Source of the DNA: Gemmatimonadota bacterium
Lineage (GTDB): Bacteria; Gemmatimonadota; Gemmatimonadetes; Gemmatimonadales; Gemmatimonadaceae
DNA length: 64,000 bases
Direction: 5' to 3'
Assembly: GCA_016704465.1 (NCBI GenBank)
Contig: JADJAD010000015.1
Coordinates: forward strand, 1-64,000
The notes below the pieces were generated by a model that saw only the letters and a program-made list of their open reading frames with translations, made no database searches and was not told the origin of the DNA. Below, in pieces: positions 23,600 to 34,005 of this stretch (position 1 is the first letter of the stretch; each line of letters starts with the position of its first letter). The position numbers and the translations under genes were made by a program.

Positions 23600-26251
23600 C
23601 TACTCGTCGCGCATCGCCTCGAGCGGGTCCACGCGCATGGCTCGCCGAGCGGGGAGCCACGATGCGACGAGCGCCATCCCGCCGAGCACGGTGATGACCA
23701 CCGCCAGCGTCGGCAGGTCGTAGGGCTGCACGCCGAAGAGCAGGCTGCTCAGCAGCCGGCCGGCCGCAAGCGAGAGCACGAGTCCTCCCACCACGCCGAG
23801 CATAGCCAGGCGTCCACCTTCGCCCAGCACCAACCGTCTGATGCCGGCCGGCGATGCGCCCATGGCCAGGCGCACGCCGATTTCGCGACGCCGCTGCGAC
23901 ACGGAGTACGCCATGACGCCGTACACGCCGAGCATCGCCAGCAGGATGGCGACGGCGGCAAAGAGGGCGACGAGCGTGGCGTACAGGCGTGGGAGGGCGA
24001 CGGCATCGCCGGCGAGCTGGCTGATCGGTGTGGCGCTGTTGAGCGGTACGAGCGGGTCGACTTCTGCAAGCGCGCCGCGCAGGGCAGCCACGGCCGCATC
24101 CGTTCCGCTGGCCGGGATCAGTACCACGTTCACGGCGCGAGTGGGGAACTGGCCCATCGGCAGGAACATCTCGGTCTTGTACGGCTGGTTGGGGCCGTCG
24201 TGGCGCGCCGAGGCAACCACGCCGACGATCGTGGCCCGTGGCTCGGCCGGGTCGTCGCTGGTGGCCAGCACGCGCCCGATGGGACTCTTCCCGCCCCAGA
24301 ATGCGCGCGCCGCTTCCTCGTTGACGATGGCGACCGGCGCCGATCCCTCGCGATCCTCGGCCGTGAAGTAGCGCCCCGCCACGAGCCGCATGTCCATCGA
24401 CTGCAGGTAGCCGGCGCTAACGGCGCGCTACCAGATGCCCCCCGGCCCGTCGGTGCGCGGCGGCTCACCGATCGCGATCGCCGTCACGTCCTGGTCGCCA
24501 CCGCCGCCTAACGGCGTCACGTCACTGGCCTCGGCGCTGGCCACGGCCGGGTGTGCGCGCAGGCGAGCGAGCAGGTTCTCGGTGGCCTGCACTGCGCGCT
24601 GCGGCTGCTCATAGCGAGAGCGGGGAAAGAAGACCGGGCTGACGAGTGCTCGATCGGTGCGAAAGCCGAGCTCCACACGCTGCATGAGGAGAAAGCTGCG
24701 CATCAGGAGTCCTGCCCCGACGAGCAGGACCACGGCCAGCGCCACTTCAGAGACGACGAGCGAGGAGCGCAGTGCCCCTCCGCGCCCTCCGGCCTCGCGC
24801 GTGCCGCTGCGTAGCGCGTCCATCAGGTTGGTGCGGGCGGCGTGCAGCGCTGGGAGCATGCCGAAGAGCATGCCCGATGCGAGGGTGATCGCCGCCGTGA
24901 ACGCCACGACCGTGCCATCGACGCCGATCTCGCCGAGCGACCGGATGTTCTCCGGGACCAGGGTCGCGAGCGTACTGCTGCCCGCCATGCCCACCAGCAG
25001 CCCAAGCGTGCCGCCGAGCACGGCGAGCACAGCGCTCTCCACGAGCAGCTGTCGCAGGATGCGTCCGCGTCCGGCGCCGAGCGCGGCGCGCACGCCTAAC
25101 TCCCGCGAGCGGCCGGCGCCGCGCACGAGGAGGAGGTTGGCGAGGTTGACGCAGGCGATGAGCAGGACGAAGCCGACGGCGCCGGCGAGGGCGAGCAGCG
25201 CCGGCTTGGTCTCGCCGGTGAGCTGCTCGTGCAGCGGGACGAGCCACGCGCCGACCTTGGCGTTGGTCTCGGGGAAGTCGCGCGCCTGCCGTTCGGCGAT
25301 GCGCGCCAGGTCGCCCTGTGCCTGCGCCAGGGTGATGTCGGGCTTGAGTCGGCCGATGACACGCAGGACGATGCAGCCTCGCCCGCACGAGTCGGTCGGC
25401 GCGCGTCGCATGGTGCGGAAGAGGTCGGGGGCGTTGGCGAGCGGGGGGCGAAACGCGGCGTCGGTGACTCCAACCACCCGCCATGGCTCACCGTTGAGCG
25501 TGAGCAGGCGCCCGACGATGGCCGAATCGCCGCCGAACTGGCGTTGCCAGAGCGCGTCGCTCAGCACGATGACCGGCTCGGCGCCCGGCGTGTCGTCGGC
25601 CGGGGTGAGCAGCCGGCCGACCGCGGGGCGGGCGCCGAGCATCGAGAGGAAGTTGCCGCTGACGGCCACGCCGCTGAGCGAGCGCGGGTCCCCGCTCCCG
25701 GTGATGTCGGGCCCCCAGCCCCGGTAGGCGGCCATGGCGGAGAAGGTGCTGTTCTGGTCGCGCCAGTCGTCGAAGTCGGGCGGGGTGAGCCACTCCGGCT
25801 CCTGTCGCCCCAGTGCGCGGTGATCGCTCCAGACCTGCACGAGGCGGTCGGCCTCGGGATAGGGGAGCGGTCGCAGGAGGACGGGGCGCAGCACGCTGAA
25901 GATGGCGGTGTTCGCGCCGATCCCGAGGGCGAGGGTGAGCAGCGCGACGACGGTGAAGGCGGGCGTGCGGCGCAGCCCGCGCACGGCGACCGTGAGGTCC
26001 TGGCGCAGGGCGGTACGCCAGTCGCGTTGCGCGCGCTCACGGACGGTCGAGGTGTGCAATCCACGAACCTCGGCCTCGATCTCACGGCGATCGCCGAATG
26101 CGTCGAGCGCGGCCTGTCGCGCTGCCGCGGGTGTCATGCCCTGCGCCTCGAACTCGCGGGCGCGCATGTCGAGGTGCAGGTCGATCTCGCGCTGCACGTC
26201 GCGGGCGGCGCGCTCGTCACCCTGGCCGAGGTGTACCGTCTTCCTGGTCAT
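23600..26251 (-). pseudogene. ADOP-type permease interrupted by an in-frame amber codon
   Basis: The frame from ATG 26251 is open for 607 codons, meets TAG at 24430-24428, and continues in the same frame for 275 codons to 23600. The full length of 883 codons matches the 886-aa permease at 18049. The break lies at GIW-stop-RAVSAGYLQSMDM, where relatives usually have Tyr, so one TAC-to-TAG change explains it. Features: prefix domain with REIDLHLDMRAREFEAQGM, first helix FTVVALLTLALGIGAN, MacB domain (LWQRQFGGDSAIVGRLL), FtsX unit (RELGVRAALGAGRGRILRQLL) and C-terminal unit (RREIGVRLAMGASPAGIRRLV). It could be a recent pseudogene, a read-through product, two polypeptides, or a sequencing error. 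Confidence 0.8.
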
Positions 26252-26260
26252 GGCATCCCC

Positions 26261-26593
26261 CTAGAGCTTGCCTGCAGAGAGCGCGGCCGTCATGAGCTGC
26301 ACGTGCGCCTGCCAGCGCGCGACTTCGCCGCGCAGCTGCTTTCGACCCTCGGGGGTGAGCTTGTAGAACTTGGCCTCGCGGTTGGTGTCGGTGATCCCCC
26401 ACTCCTCCTCGACGAATCCCTTGCGCTCGAGACGGTGCAGGGCGGGATACAGCGCCCCCTCCTGCACCACGAGTGCATTGCCGGTCCCCTGGCGGATCCA
26501 CTGACCCACGGCATAGCCGTGTCGCGCCCCCCAGGTCAGCGACTTGAGGATGAGCAGCTCGAGGCTCCCCGTGTAGATGTCCGATCCGGCCAT
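26261..26593 (-). CDS. PadR-family transcriptional regulator
   Basis: The start at 26593 gives MAGSDIYTGSLELLILKSLT and a protein of about 110 residues. The winged helix shows WGARHGYAVGQWIRQ, EGALYPALHRLERKGFVEEEW and KFYKLTPEGRKQL, the classic PadR signature. A short C-terminal helix follows. Its stop lies 9 bp before the start of the interrupted permease, the same regulator-permease arrangement as at 17732-20709 but with a different PadR subtype. It probably represses this operon. Confidence 0.92.
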   Translation of the reverse strand: MAGSDIYTGSLELLILKSLTWGARHGYAVGQWIRQGTGNALVVQEGALYPALHRLERKGFVEEEWGITDTNREAKFYKLTPEGRKQLRGEVARWQAHVQLMTAALSAGKL

Positions 26594-26778
26594 GGCGGCT
26601 GCGGGTGAGGGTCCGACACGCAACGATCGCCCGATACATAAGTCGGCTAGGGGTACGCCGACAAGGGGTGAGGGACGAGACGTTCGGACCCTTCGACGAG
26701 GCGCGGGGCGTGCGCCTCGGGCGCGTAGCCTCCCGCGGCGAGCGCCGTGCCGGCGGGGCGTCAGGGCACGGCTTCGCC

Positions 26779-28152
26779 CTACTTTGCGGCGGTGCCGAGG
26801 TACCGCATCAGCTTCGCATTGAGCGGATGCTCGCGGAAGAGGTCGAACTCCATGTAGTAGCCCTCGGGATCGTAGCCGACGAAGGCGCGGTAGCGCCCCG
26901 CCTCGTCGTCGTTCACGCTCGTCCCGCGCAGCGGAAAGGTGTCGTGCGCCTTGACGTAGTTGAACCAGCCGTCGATGTCGTCGATGATGAACGAGACGTT
27001 CACGGCCTTCTTCTCGCTCCAGCGATTCATGCCGCGCCGCTCATCCACGAGGCCGACATAGCCGGTGCGCGACCCGCGATAGACCTTTGCCCATCCCTGG
27101 TCGACCACGAGCTTCAACCCCATCACCTCTTCATAGAACGTCTGCATCGCCTGCATGTCCCGGTAGTAGAGCCAGGTGACGGTGGCGTTGAAGCCGAGTC
27201 CGTCCGGCACGGTGCTGGCCGGCCCGCGCAAGACCTTGGTCTGCGCCAGTTGCGGGACGAGGTGCTCATTTTCCGGGTGCTGGTTGAAGCGCTCGAACTC
27301 CAGCAGGTACCCTTCCGGGTCCTCGATTACGAAGCCGTCGTGCGCGCGACCTGGCTTGGGGGCGAAGGTGGACTTCGGGGCGATTCCCTTCGTGGCCAGG
27401 TAGGCGTGCCACTGCTCCAGCTGGTCGGTCACCAACGCGACGGCGATGGACTTCGGTTCGTCGGCGGTGTGCATCCCCTTGGTGGCGTCCACCAGGATGA
27501 GGTACGAGTCCTCGGTCATGCGGAAGATGCGCGCCATGTCGTAGTCGGCTACCAACTCCATGCCAAGCGTCCCGCGATAGAACTCGGTCGCCCGGTCCAG
27601 GTCGCGATAGTACAGAAACAGGTTGCTGGCGCGGATGCCGAAGTCGCGCAGCGTGCGAAACTCGCCCTGCTCGGCGAGCAACTCGTTGATGCGCCACGTG
27701 GGGTAGCTGAGCATTCGCCCGAAGCGACGGGCGATGGCCTCACGCGCCTTGCCCTCGTACAGCCCCGCCTTGCGGAGCGAGTCTGCGTCGGCCTTGAGCC
27801 GGAGATACGCGTCCTTCGTGCTCCCCTGGTAGATGAGCAGGACGTCCTTGCCCGTGGCCACGTCGGCGGGGAACAGGTCGGTCACGAGCAGGTCGCTTTC
27901 CCGATACAGCTGCACCTTGTTGCGCTCGGCGACGCGCTCTGCCTCGGGGAAAAGCCGGTCCATCTCCGCCGCCGGCAGCACTGCGCTGAGCGCCAGCGTC
28001 TTGACCCCGGAGTTGACCAACTCGCCGAAGCTGCCGATGCCCCCGAGGGCGCGGGCATGCGCGTCGGTCATCGCTGCACCTGACGACGGCGCCTGGCATG
28101 AGGCAAGGGAGAGGAGCGGGATGACGAGAAGCGCTGGGTGGAGTCGGGGCAT
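26779..28152 (-). CDS. lipoprotein with two VOC (glyoxalase-like) domains
   Basis: The 457-residue protein has lipobox LASC with Cys19. After a helical region (residues 30-165) come two VOC units. The first, about 175-300, has NLFLYYRDLDRATEFYRGTLG and HDGFVIEDPEGYLLEFERF. The second, about 315-450, has TWLYYRDMQAMQTFYEEVMG and RAFVGYDPEGYYMEFDLF. The terminal Glu of each unit and nearby His residues could bind a metal. VOC proteins catalyse lyase, dioxygenase or resistance reactions, but an exported form with a long N-terminal helical part is unusual and I cannot name a substrate. Confidence 0.8.
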   Translation of the reverse strand: MPRLHPALLVIPLLSLASCQAPSSGAAMTDAHARALGGIGSFGELVNSGVKTLALSAVLPAAEMDRLFPEAERVAERNKVQLYRESDLLVTDLFPADVATGKDVLLIYQGSTKDAYLRLKADADSLRKAGLYEGKAREAIARRFGRMLSYPTWRINELLAEQGEFRTLRDFGIRASNLFLYYRDLDRATEFYRGTLGMELVADYDMARIFRMTEDSYLILVDATKGMHTADEPKSIAVALVTDQLEQWHAYLATKGIAPKSTFAPKPGRAHDGFVIEDPEGYLLEFERFNQHPENEHLVPQLAQTKVLRGPASTVPDGLGFNATVTWLYYRDMQAMQTFYEEVMGLKLVVDQGWAKVYRGSRTGYVGLVDERRGMNRWSEKKAVNVSFIIDDIDGWFNYVKAHDTFPLRGTSVNDDEAGRYRAFVGYDPEGYYMEFDLFREHPLNAKLMRYLGTAAK

Positions 28153-28356
28153 GGCACGGGCGCAGGGTGGAGGTCCGCATGGCGTGGTGTCGCGCCTACG
28201 ATACCGCCTGGGACGACGTCTCGCAGCCTGCCGCGGCGCGGGGACCAGCGTCGCGGCGTGCGTGCGCCCCTACCGCGAGTCCACGGCCGGGTGCATGATC
28301 GGTCCACACCGGTGCCATTGCCCGGCGCCTCGCGTGTTCCGTCAACCGTCCCGCTC

Positions 28357-30030
28357 ATGCTTCTCAGGACGCTCGCGCACCTGCTCGCCGCCTCCGTAGC
28401 CAGCGGCTCCGCTGCCGCCGGCACTGTTGCGCGCGCTGCCGATCCGTCGCCAGCCGCGATCGATTCCATCTTCGCGCAGTATGACCATACGAACACCCCG
28501 GGATGCGCCGTGGGGGTCTTCCGCGACGATCGCATCGTGTTCGCGCGTGGCTACGGGATGGCCGACCTCAATCAGCGCATCCCGATCGGTCCCCGCACGG
28601 TGTTCTACATCGCCTCCACGTCGAAGCAGTTCACCGCGATGAGCGTGGCGTTGCTCGCCGAGGACGGCACGATCTCGCTGGACGACCCGATCCGGAAGTG
28701 GATTCCCGAGCTCCCCGCGTACACGGACCGCGTGACGGTGCGCCACCTGGTGCACCACACCAGCGGATTCCGCGATTACCTCGGACTGTGGGGGCTGTCG
28801 GGCCGCAGTTTCGCCGACGAGTACCCGCAGGAAGTGGCGCTGGACTTGATTCGCCGGCAGCATGCGCTCGACTTCGAGCCGGGGAGCGAATACTCGTATT
28901 CCAACTCGGGATACCTGCTGCTCGCCGAGCTCGTGAAGCGTGCCAGCGGGCAGTCGCTGCGCGATTTCGCGGCCGCCCGGATCTTCGTGCCGCTTGGCAT
29001 GACCAGCACGCAGTTCCATGACGACAACACCCGCATCGTCGAGCGTCGTGCCGAAGGGTACCAGCCCACGGGCCCGGGGGCGTTTGCGATCGTCAGGACC
29101 AGCTTTGCACTCGTTGGTGACGGAGGGTTGCTCACGACGGTTGAAGACCTGCTGCAATGGGACCGCAACTTCTACCAGAACACACTGGGTCGCGGGGGCC
29201 CCGCGCTGATTCGGCAGGTCACGACCGCACCGTCCGAGCCGCTCGCCGATGGAAGTTCGCAGCGGTACGCGTTCGGCCTGCAACCCGGGACCTATCGTGG
29301 ACTCGACGTGGTGGAGCACGGCGGCGCGTTCATTGGTTTCCGGGCCCAGCTGCTACGAGTTCCCGGCGCTCATCTCTCGGTCGCCGTGCTGTGCAACGAC
29401 TATGCGGCGCAGCCGGAGCAACTGGCTCGCAAGGTCGTCGACCGATACCTCGCCGATCGGCTCACGGTGCCCGTCGTTGCCGCCTCGAGCGCGGCGGTTC
29501 CTGTGGGGGGTGAGGTGCTCGATCGATGGGTCGGGCGCTACGCAGCGTCGGCCGGGATGGTCGTCGAGGTGGTGCGTGCGGGCGCATCGATGGCCGTGAA
29601 GGTCGCTGGCCAGACGCTTCCCCTGACCGCCACGTCGGACTCCACGTTCACGACGACGGCCGTGCCGGAGCCGCTCGTCTTCTCGACGCGAGCCGGCGCA
29701 CCGATGTTGAAGTTCGCGGCGTTGGGCATGGCCACGGCATCGCCGCAACTGGCGCCTGCGCCCGTGCTGACGGCAGCGAGTGCCGCCGCATATGCCGGCC
29801 GCTACACGAGCGACGAACTGGACACGTGGGCGACGATTACGGCCGAGGGGGCCACGCTCAAGGTGCGTACGCGCTGGGGGCCGTGGGTCACACTCGAAGC
29901 GATCGCCCCGGAAGAATTCGTCGCGGCGGGGACGCGCGTGCGCTTCGTGCGGGGACGGGGCGGCCTGGTCACGGGCTTCAGTCTGAGCCAGGCGCGCACC
30001 CGCAACGTGACCTTCGACCGAAGCCGTTAG
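28357..30030 (+). CDS. serine beta-lactamase-like hydrolase (class C / peptidase S12 family)
   Basis: The ATG at 28357 gives 557 residues with a signal peptide (LLRTLAHLLAASVASGSAAAG). The catalytic domain has the S-x-x-K motif at 87-90 (IASTSKQFT), the Tyr-x-Asn motif in YSYSNSGYLLL near residue 190, and HGG in EHGGAFIGF near residue 313, the full S12 set. A separate C-terminal region of about 190 residues, two lipocalin-like segments (RWVGRYAASAGMVVEV and YAGRYTSDELDTWATI), is typical of the larger family members. These are usually D-amino-acid peptidases or esterases rather than antibiotic-resistance enzymes. The stop overlaps that of the convergent antiporter gene. Confidence 0.88.
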   Translation: MLLRTLAHLLAASVASGSAAAGTVARAADPSPAAIDSIFAQYDHTNTPGCAVGVFRDDRIVFARGYGMADLNQRIPIGPRTVFYIASTSKQFTAMSVALLAEDGTISLDDPIRKWIPELPAYTDRVTVRHLVHHTSGFRDYLGLWGLSGRSFADEYPQEVALDLIRRQHALDFEPGSEYSYSNSGYLLLAELVKRASGQSLRDFAAARIFVPLGMTSTQFHDDNTRIVERRAEGYQPTGPGAFAIVRTSFALVGDGGLLTTVEDLLQWDRNFYQNTLGRGGPALIRQVTTAPSEPLADGSSQRYAFGLQPGTYRGLDVVEHGGAFIGFRAQLLRVPGAHLSVAVLCNDYAAQPEQLARKVVDRYLADRLTVPVVAASSAAVPVGGEVLDRWVGRYAASAGMVVEVVRAGASMAVKVAGQTLPLTATSDSTFTTTAVPEPLVFSTRAGAPMLKFAALGMATASPQLAPAPVLTAASAAAYAGRYTSDELDTWATITAEGATLKVRTRWGPWVTLEAIAPEEFVAAGTRVRFVRGRGGLVTGFSLSQARTRNVTFDRSR

Positions 30031-31421
30031 GCGGGCTGCGGCGGTAGCGGCGTCGAGGACTCCGCGACCGTCGCCACCGGCATCTCGCCGGTGTCACCCG
30101 CCAGGCCGGACAGGATCTCGTCGCTCTCGGCGTTGGCGTCTTCGTTCAGCTCACCACTGCGCGACAGCGCGTACCGGAACATGATCGGCCCGACCGTCTG
30201 GTTCACGGCCAGGGTGGCGAGGAACAAGGTACGAATGTCGGCGCCGCGCTCGGGATACAGGTCGGCGACGATGGTCGCCAGGCCGATGGCGACGCCGGCC
30301 TGGGACACGAGTCCGAGCCACACGTAGCGCCGCTCCTCGGGCGACGCTCCACCCCAGCGGGCGCCGAGGTTGGTGCCGAGCCACAGTGCGAGGAGCCGAA
30401 TCAGGATGAGCGGGATGAGCAGCGGCCAGAGCACGAGGATCTGGGTCACTTCCATCGATGCCCCGGCGAGGGCGAAGAAGACGACGAAGACCGGCGCGGC
30501 CGACCGCTCCATGGCGATGCGCAGCGCGTGGCCGCGCTCCTCTTCCGAAAGGTTCTCGGAAACAAAGCCTGCGGTGAGCAGCATCAGCAACGTTTCCACA
30601 TGGACAACGCGTGCCAACTCGGCGCCGAAGAAGGCGATGAGCACGGCGAACAGGAAGAGTTCGCGCCGGACCCATCGCAGGTAGACGGCGACGACGCCAC
30701 CCAGTGCGGCCCCAACCACCAGGGCGCCGAAGATCTCCCAGACGAGCAGGCCGAGCGAAGTGCCCCCCGCGCTCGCCGACGCGGGAGGGGCAACCGAACG
30801 CGCCAGGGCAAGAGCGCCGCTGAAGAGCAGGATGACCGCCACGTCGGAGACGAGCACGACGCCGAGCGTCGACCGGGCGACGGGGCCGCGTGCCTTGGTC
30901 TCGGTGAGCAGGGCCATGGTCACCGCCGGCGAGTGCACCACGGCGACCGAGGCGAACATCATGCTCAGGACGAGTGCGACCGGGAACGTCGTGTCCTGCA
31001 GGAACGGGACGTACTCGCGCACCGCCACCAGAAATCCCGCCACCGCCACGAACGTCAGCGTCATTTCGACGGTGAGGATCTTGAGGATCAGGACCCCGCG
31101 TTCCTTGAGCTCGGACCACCGCAACTCGGCGCCGGCGAGGAAGGCGATGAGGGCGATGGCCAGGGAGCTTACGGGGGCCAACTGCGTGATCGACTCGGCG
31201 TCGACGGTATTCAGGAACGACGGACCGAACAGCAGCCCCGCCAGCAGGTAGCCGACGATCTTGGGCAGGCGGATCGACGCCGACAGCCCGCCCACCGCCT
31301 CGGCGGCGACAATGAGGAAGCCGAAGATCAGCAGCCACTGGCCGCCGTACCCGCGCGCGCCTAACGGGAGGATGAGCTGCATCCCGCCGAGCATCAGCAC
31401 GAGGATGATGAGGCGACGCAT
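30027..31421 (-). CDS. CPA2-type cation:proton antiporter-like membrane protein
   Basis: The 464-residue protein has about 12 hydrophobic segments and the antiporter repeat ASIRLPKIVGYLLAGLLFGP near residue 50, then ALIAFLAGAELRW and MMFASVAVVHSPAV. It lacks a TrkA-N domain and ends with a hydrophilic acidic tail. Its ATG directly follows the stop of the upstream gene (TAGATG). It is the third gene of a tightly packed operon with another antiporter-like protein and a lipoprotein. Which ion it carries is unknown. Confidence 0.8.
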   Translation of the reverse strand: MRRLIILVLMLGGMQLILPLGARGYGGQWLLIFGFLIVAAEAVGGLSASIRLPKIVGYLLAGLLFGPSFLNTVDAESITQLAPVSSLAIALIAFLAGAELRWSELKERGVLILKILTVEMTLTFVAVAGFLVAVREYVPFLQDTTFPVALVLSMMFASVAVVHSPAVTMALLTETKARGPVARSTLGVVLVSDVAVILLFSGALALARSVAPPASASAGGTSLGLLVWEIFGALVVGAALGGVVAVYLRWVRRELFLFAVLIAFFGAELARVVHVETLLMLLTAGFVSENLSEEERGHALRIAMERSAAPVFVVFFALAGASMEVTQILVLWPLLIPLILIRLLALWLGTNLGARWGGASPEERRYVWLGLVSQAGVAIGLATIVADLYPERGADIRTLFLATLAVNQTVGPIMFRYALSRSGELNEDANAESDEILSGLAGDTGEMPVATVAESSTPLPPQPA

Positions 31422-32642
31422 CTAGAGTGCCCGGTGCGGCATGGGATGCGTCATCGTCGTCGTGGCCGGGGGGATCACCGAGGCCGCGAAGCGCCCCGAG
31501 AGCAGGTCGGTCAGCAGGACCGAGATGATGGCGGTGGTGAAGACGAGGTTCGGCAGGGCCAGCGTGTCCTGGTACAGGTAGTTGACCGACAGGGCGATGA
31601 TCAGCCCGCCCTGGCCGAGCAGGGCAACTCCCCAGTCGGGACCGAGTGTCGGGAGGACGTCGTTCAGGCGCGCGGCCAGGCGTGCCCCGCCGAACTTGCC
31701 GACGGCGCGGGCCACGACGAACAGCAGCACCGGGAGGAGCCAGACGCTCTGCGCGCTCAGCCGCCACGAGGCGCCGGCGAAGATCAGGAGCACGAAGTAC
31801 AGCGGCCGCTCGACGCGCGAGAGGGCGGCGGTGATCTCGTTGCGCTTGCGCGACGTGTTGATGAGCGTCATGCCGAAGAACATCCCGGCCATGACCGGCG
31901 AGAGGCGCAGGTAGGTTGCCGCCCCGCTGACGAGGATCAGGACACCGCCAAGCGAGATGAACATGCGGTCAACGCTGTTCTCCTCGCCCAGGAAGAGGTG
32001 GTAGAGCGCCCCGCCCGCGACGCCGATCACGATGGTGATGACGGTCCACTCGGTCGGCGTGATCGGGCGCGAGAGCGCGGTGCTGGGCGGATGGCCAAAG
32101 GCGAGCAGGATCCCGAACGTGCAGATCGCCACCGCGGCGTTGGCCCCGGTCGTCGCGCGGAGCGTGGTGACCAGCAGGCCCTGTCCCCTCGACCGCCGGG
32201 CCGCCAGTTCGATGCCGGCGTGACCGGAGAGCGTGGCAAAGGCGCCCAGCGCCACCGCAGGTGCAAAGGCGCGATCGGGAGAGAGCCCGAACAACCAGCT
32301 CAGGAGGAAGTACTGGAGTCCGCCGACGATGAACAGGGTGATCAACGACTCGGCAAACGCGACGCGATAGACCAGTGCGGGGATGCGCACCAATCGCAGG
32401 AGCACGAGTCGCGAACCGTTGATTGCCCCCATCCAGCCCAGCGCGAGCGCCGACGCCGGGGCGATGTCCTGCAGGAAAGTCGCGTCGATGAGTCCCGTGG
32501 CCGACGGCCCGAGCAGGACGCCGAGGATGAGGTACTCGGCGCCAGAGACGATCACGAGCTTTCGCGCCAGCCAGTCGAAGACGCCGTGGGCGGCGAGATA
32601 CGCGCCGACGACTATCAGGACAAGGATGAGTCCCTGCGTCAT
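31422..32642 (-). CDS. CPA-type antiporter-like membrane protein
   Basis: The 406-residue protein has about 11-12 membrane segments, including LVIVSGAEYLILGVLLGPSA near the N-terminus (the antiporter LGxxxGP element) and RLSPVMAGMFFGMTLINTSR in the second half. It is distant from its downstream neighbour but has the same fold pattern, so the two may form a heteromeric transporter. Its ATG overlaps the stop of the lipoprotein gene (ATGA), and its own stop abuts the next start, so translation of all three is coupled. Confidence 0.72.
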   Translation of the reverse strand: MTQGLILVLIVVGAYLAAHGVFDWLARKLVIVSGAEYLILGVLLGPSATGLIDATFLQDIAPASALALGWMGAINGSRLVLLRLVRIPALVYRVAFAESLITLFIVGGLQYFLLSWLFGLSPDRAFAPAVALGAFATLSGHAGIELAARRSRGQGLLVTTLRATTGANAAVAICTFGILLAFGHPPSTALSRPITPTEWTVITIVIGVAGGALYHLFLGEENSVDRMFISLGGVLILVSGAATYLRLSPVMAGMFFGMTLINTSRKRNEITAALSRVERPLYFVLLIFAGASWRLSAQSVWLLPVLLFVVARAVGKFGGARLAARLNDVLPTLGPDWGVALLGQGGLIIALSVNYLYQDTLALPNLVFTTAIISVLLTDLLSGRFAASVIPPATTTMTHPMPHRAL

Positions 32643-33745
32643 GGGCGTCGCGCCGGGGCTCGGGTGCTGTCGGGGAGGAGCTGGGCCACGGAGTCGGCCA
32701 TCACGGCCACCGCAGTTGGCACACCGGTGCCAACGACGACGAGCGGATCGATCACGTCGAACGCCCCGCCGCGCAGGATGCGCTGTCCATCGGGAGAGAA
32801 CAGGAAGCGTACGAAGCGCTCGGCCTCGGCCAGGTTGAGGCTTTGGCGCGGGATGGTCAGGGCGTATCGTAGCGGGACGCCCCGAACCCTCAGCGAGTCG
32901 GGGACCGGCGCCGGTGCGGTCGAGTCACGCGCCGCGGCGCTGTCGCGCGGTGGGACGTGGACGATGAGCGTGGAGGCCGCGCCGTAGCTGTTCGCCTCGG
33001 CATCGTCACCGAGATCGACGCGGTTGCCGAGGTTGAGCCAGCGAAGCCCTGCGGCGCGCGCCGCGGATTCGTAGGTCCAGATCACATCCAACTCGTTGCT
33101 GAGCAGCGCAGCCAGCAGGGAGTCGGTCGATGGGTAGGTCGGGGCGGCACCGAGACGCGTGGCGAGTCCGCCGTCGGCGAGGTGCTGCTCGGCGAGCTGC
33201 ATGGCGAACAGCGTATGCACGCCGAGCACCGAGACCTGCGGATCGGCGCGCCCCGTACGAGTGGTGCGCCGTGCCAGTATGCGCCGCCAGCTCGCCGAAT
33301 CGATATCGGCGGCGCGGCGCGAGGAATCGGTCCACGCGAGGACCACCCGGTTGCGGGCAAACGGAAACGACCAGGAGGCCCGGTCGGTGGCGAGGAATCG
33401 GGTCCGAAGCACCGTCGTCGACACGGCGATGATGTCCGCGTCTTCACGCGGCGCGCGCGTGAGGGGGGCGAGCGAGGGGAGGGTGTCGAGCACGACCCGC
33501 ACCGCCTCGCGCGCGGAGAAGGAATCCGCCGCCATTCGGAGGGCGTGCGTGAGCGGGCTCATGGTGACGACGATGAGCATCCCATCGCTCGCCAGGCGCG
33601 GCGCGAATGCGCCTCGCCCCGAGTCGCTCGTGGCGGCGCTGTCGGCGCCGGCGCGGCCCGAGTCACCGGCTGCTCGGCCATCTGCGCCGGCCCCACAGGC
33701 GGCCATGACGAGCAGGGCCACGGCTGGACAGACTGTACTTCGCAT
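32639..33745 (-). CDS. periplasmic binding-protein-like lipoprotein (tungstate/molybdate type)
   Basis: The start at 33745 gives 368 residues with lipobox MAAC at Cys17 and a Gly/Ala/Asp-rich linker to about residue 50. The body looks like an anion-binding type II binding protein: DGMLIVVTMSPLTHALRMAAD, DADIIAVSTTVLRTR, VVLAWTDSSRRAADIDSASW, DVIWTYESAARAAGLRWLN, and near the end RFVRFLFSPDGQRILRGGAF, the usual closing helix. Instead of ABC transporter genes, two antiporter-like genes follow in the same operon, which is odd. The ligand is unknown. Confidence 0.65.
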   Translation of the reverse strand: MRSTVCPAVALLVMAACGAGADGRAAGDSGRAGADSAATSDSGRGAFAPRLASDGMLIVVTMSPLTHALRMAADSFSAREAVRVVLDTLPSLAPLTRAPREDADIIAVSTTVLRTRFLATDRASWSFPFARNRVVLAWTDSSRRAADIDSASWRRILARRTTRTGRADPQVSVLGVHTLFAMQLAEQHLADGGLATRLGAAPTYPSTDSLLAALLSNELDVIWTYESAARAAGLRWLNLGNRVDLGDDAEANSYGAASTLIVHVPPRDSAAARDSTAPAPVPDSLRVRGVPLRYALTIPRQSLNLAEAERFVRFLFSPDGQRILRGGAFDVIDPLVVVGTGVPTAVAVMADSVAQLLPDSTRAPARRP

Positions 33746-34005
33746 GGAGAAAAACTCCCTCGACCCTGAAGCGGGCCACTGCTTACCGCTGCGTTGCAGC
33801 GCGGGGCATCGACGCACGGGCCGCGGGGCGCTGCTCGGCGATGGCACCGGACGAACGTGGAACCTACGCTCCGGGCCGAGGGGATGAAACCGCATCGATG
33901 GCACTCCCTCGCGCCGCCAGGTGCGTGCTGCTGTCGGTGGGTGGGCACGCGGAGCGGTCCGCGCGTGCTGCAATCCGCGCGTGGTCGCGCGCTACCGTGC
34001 GCTGC

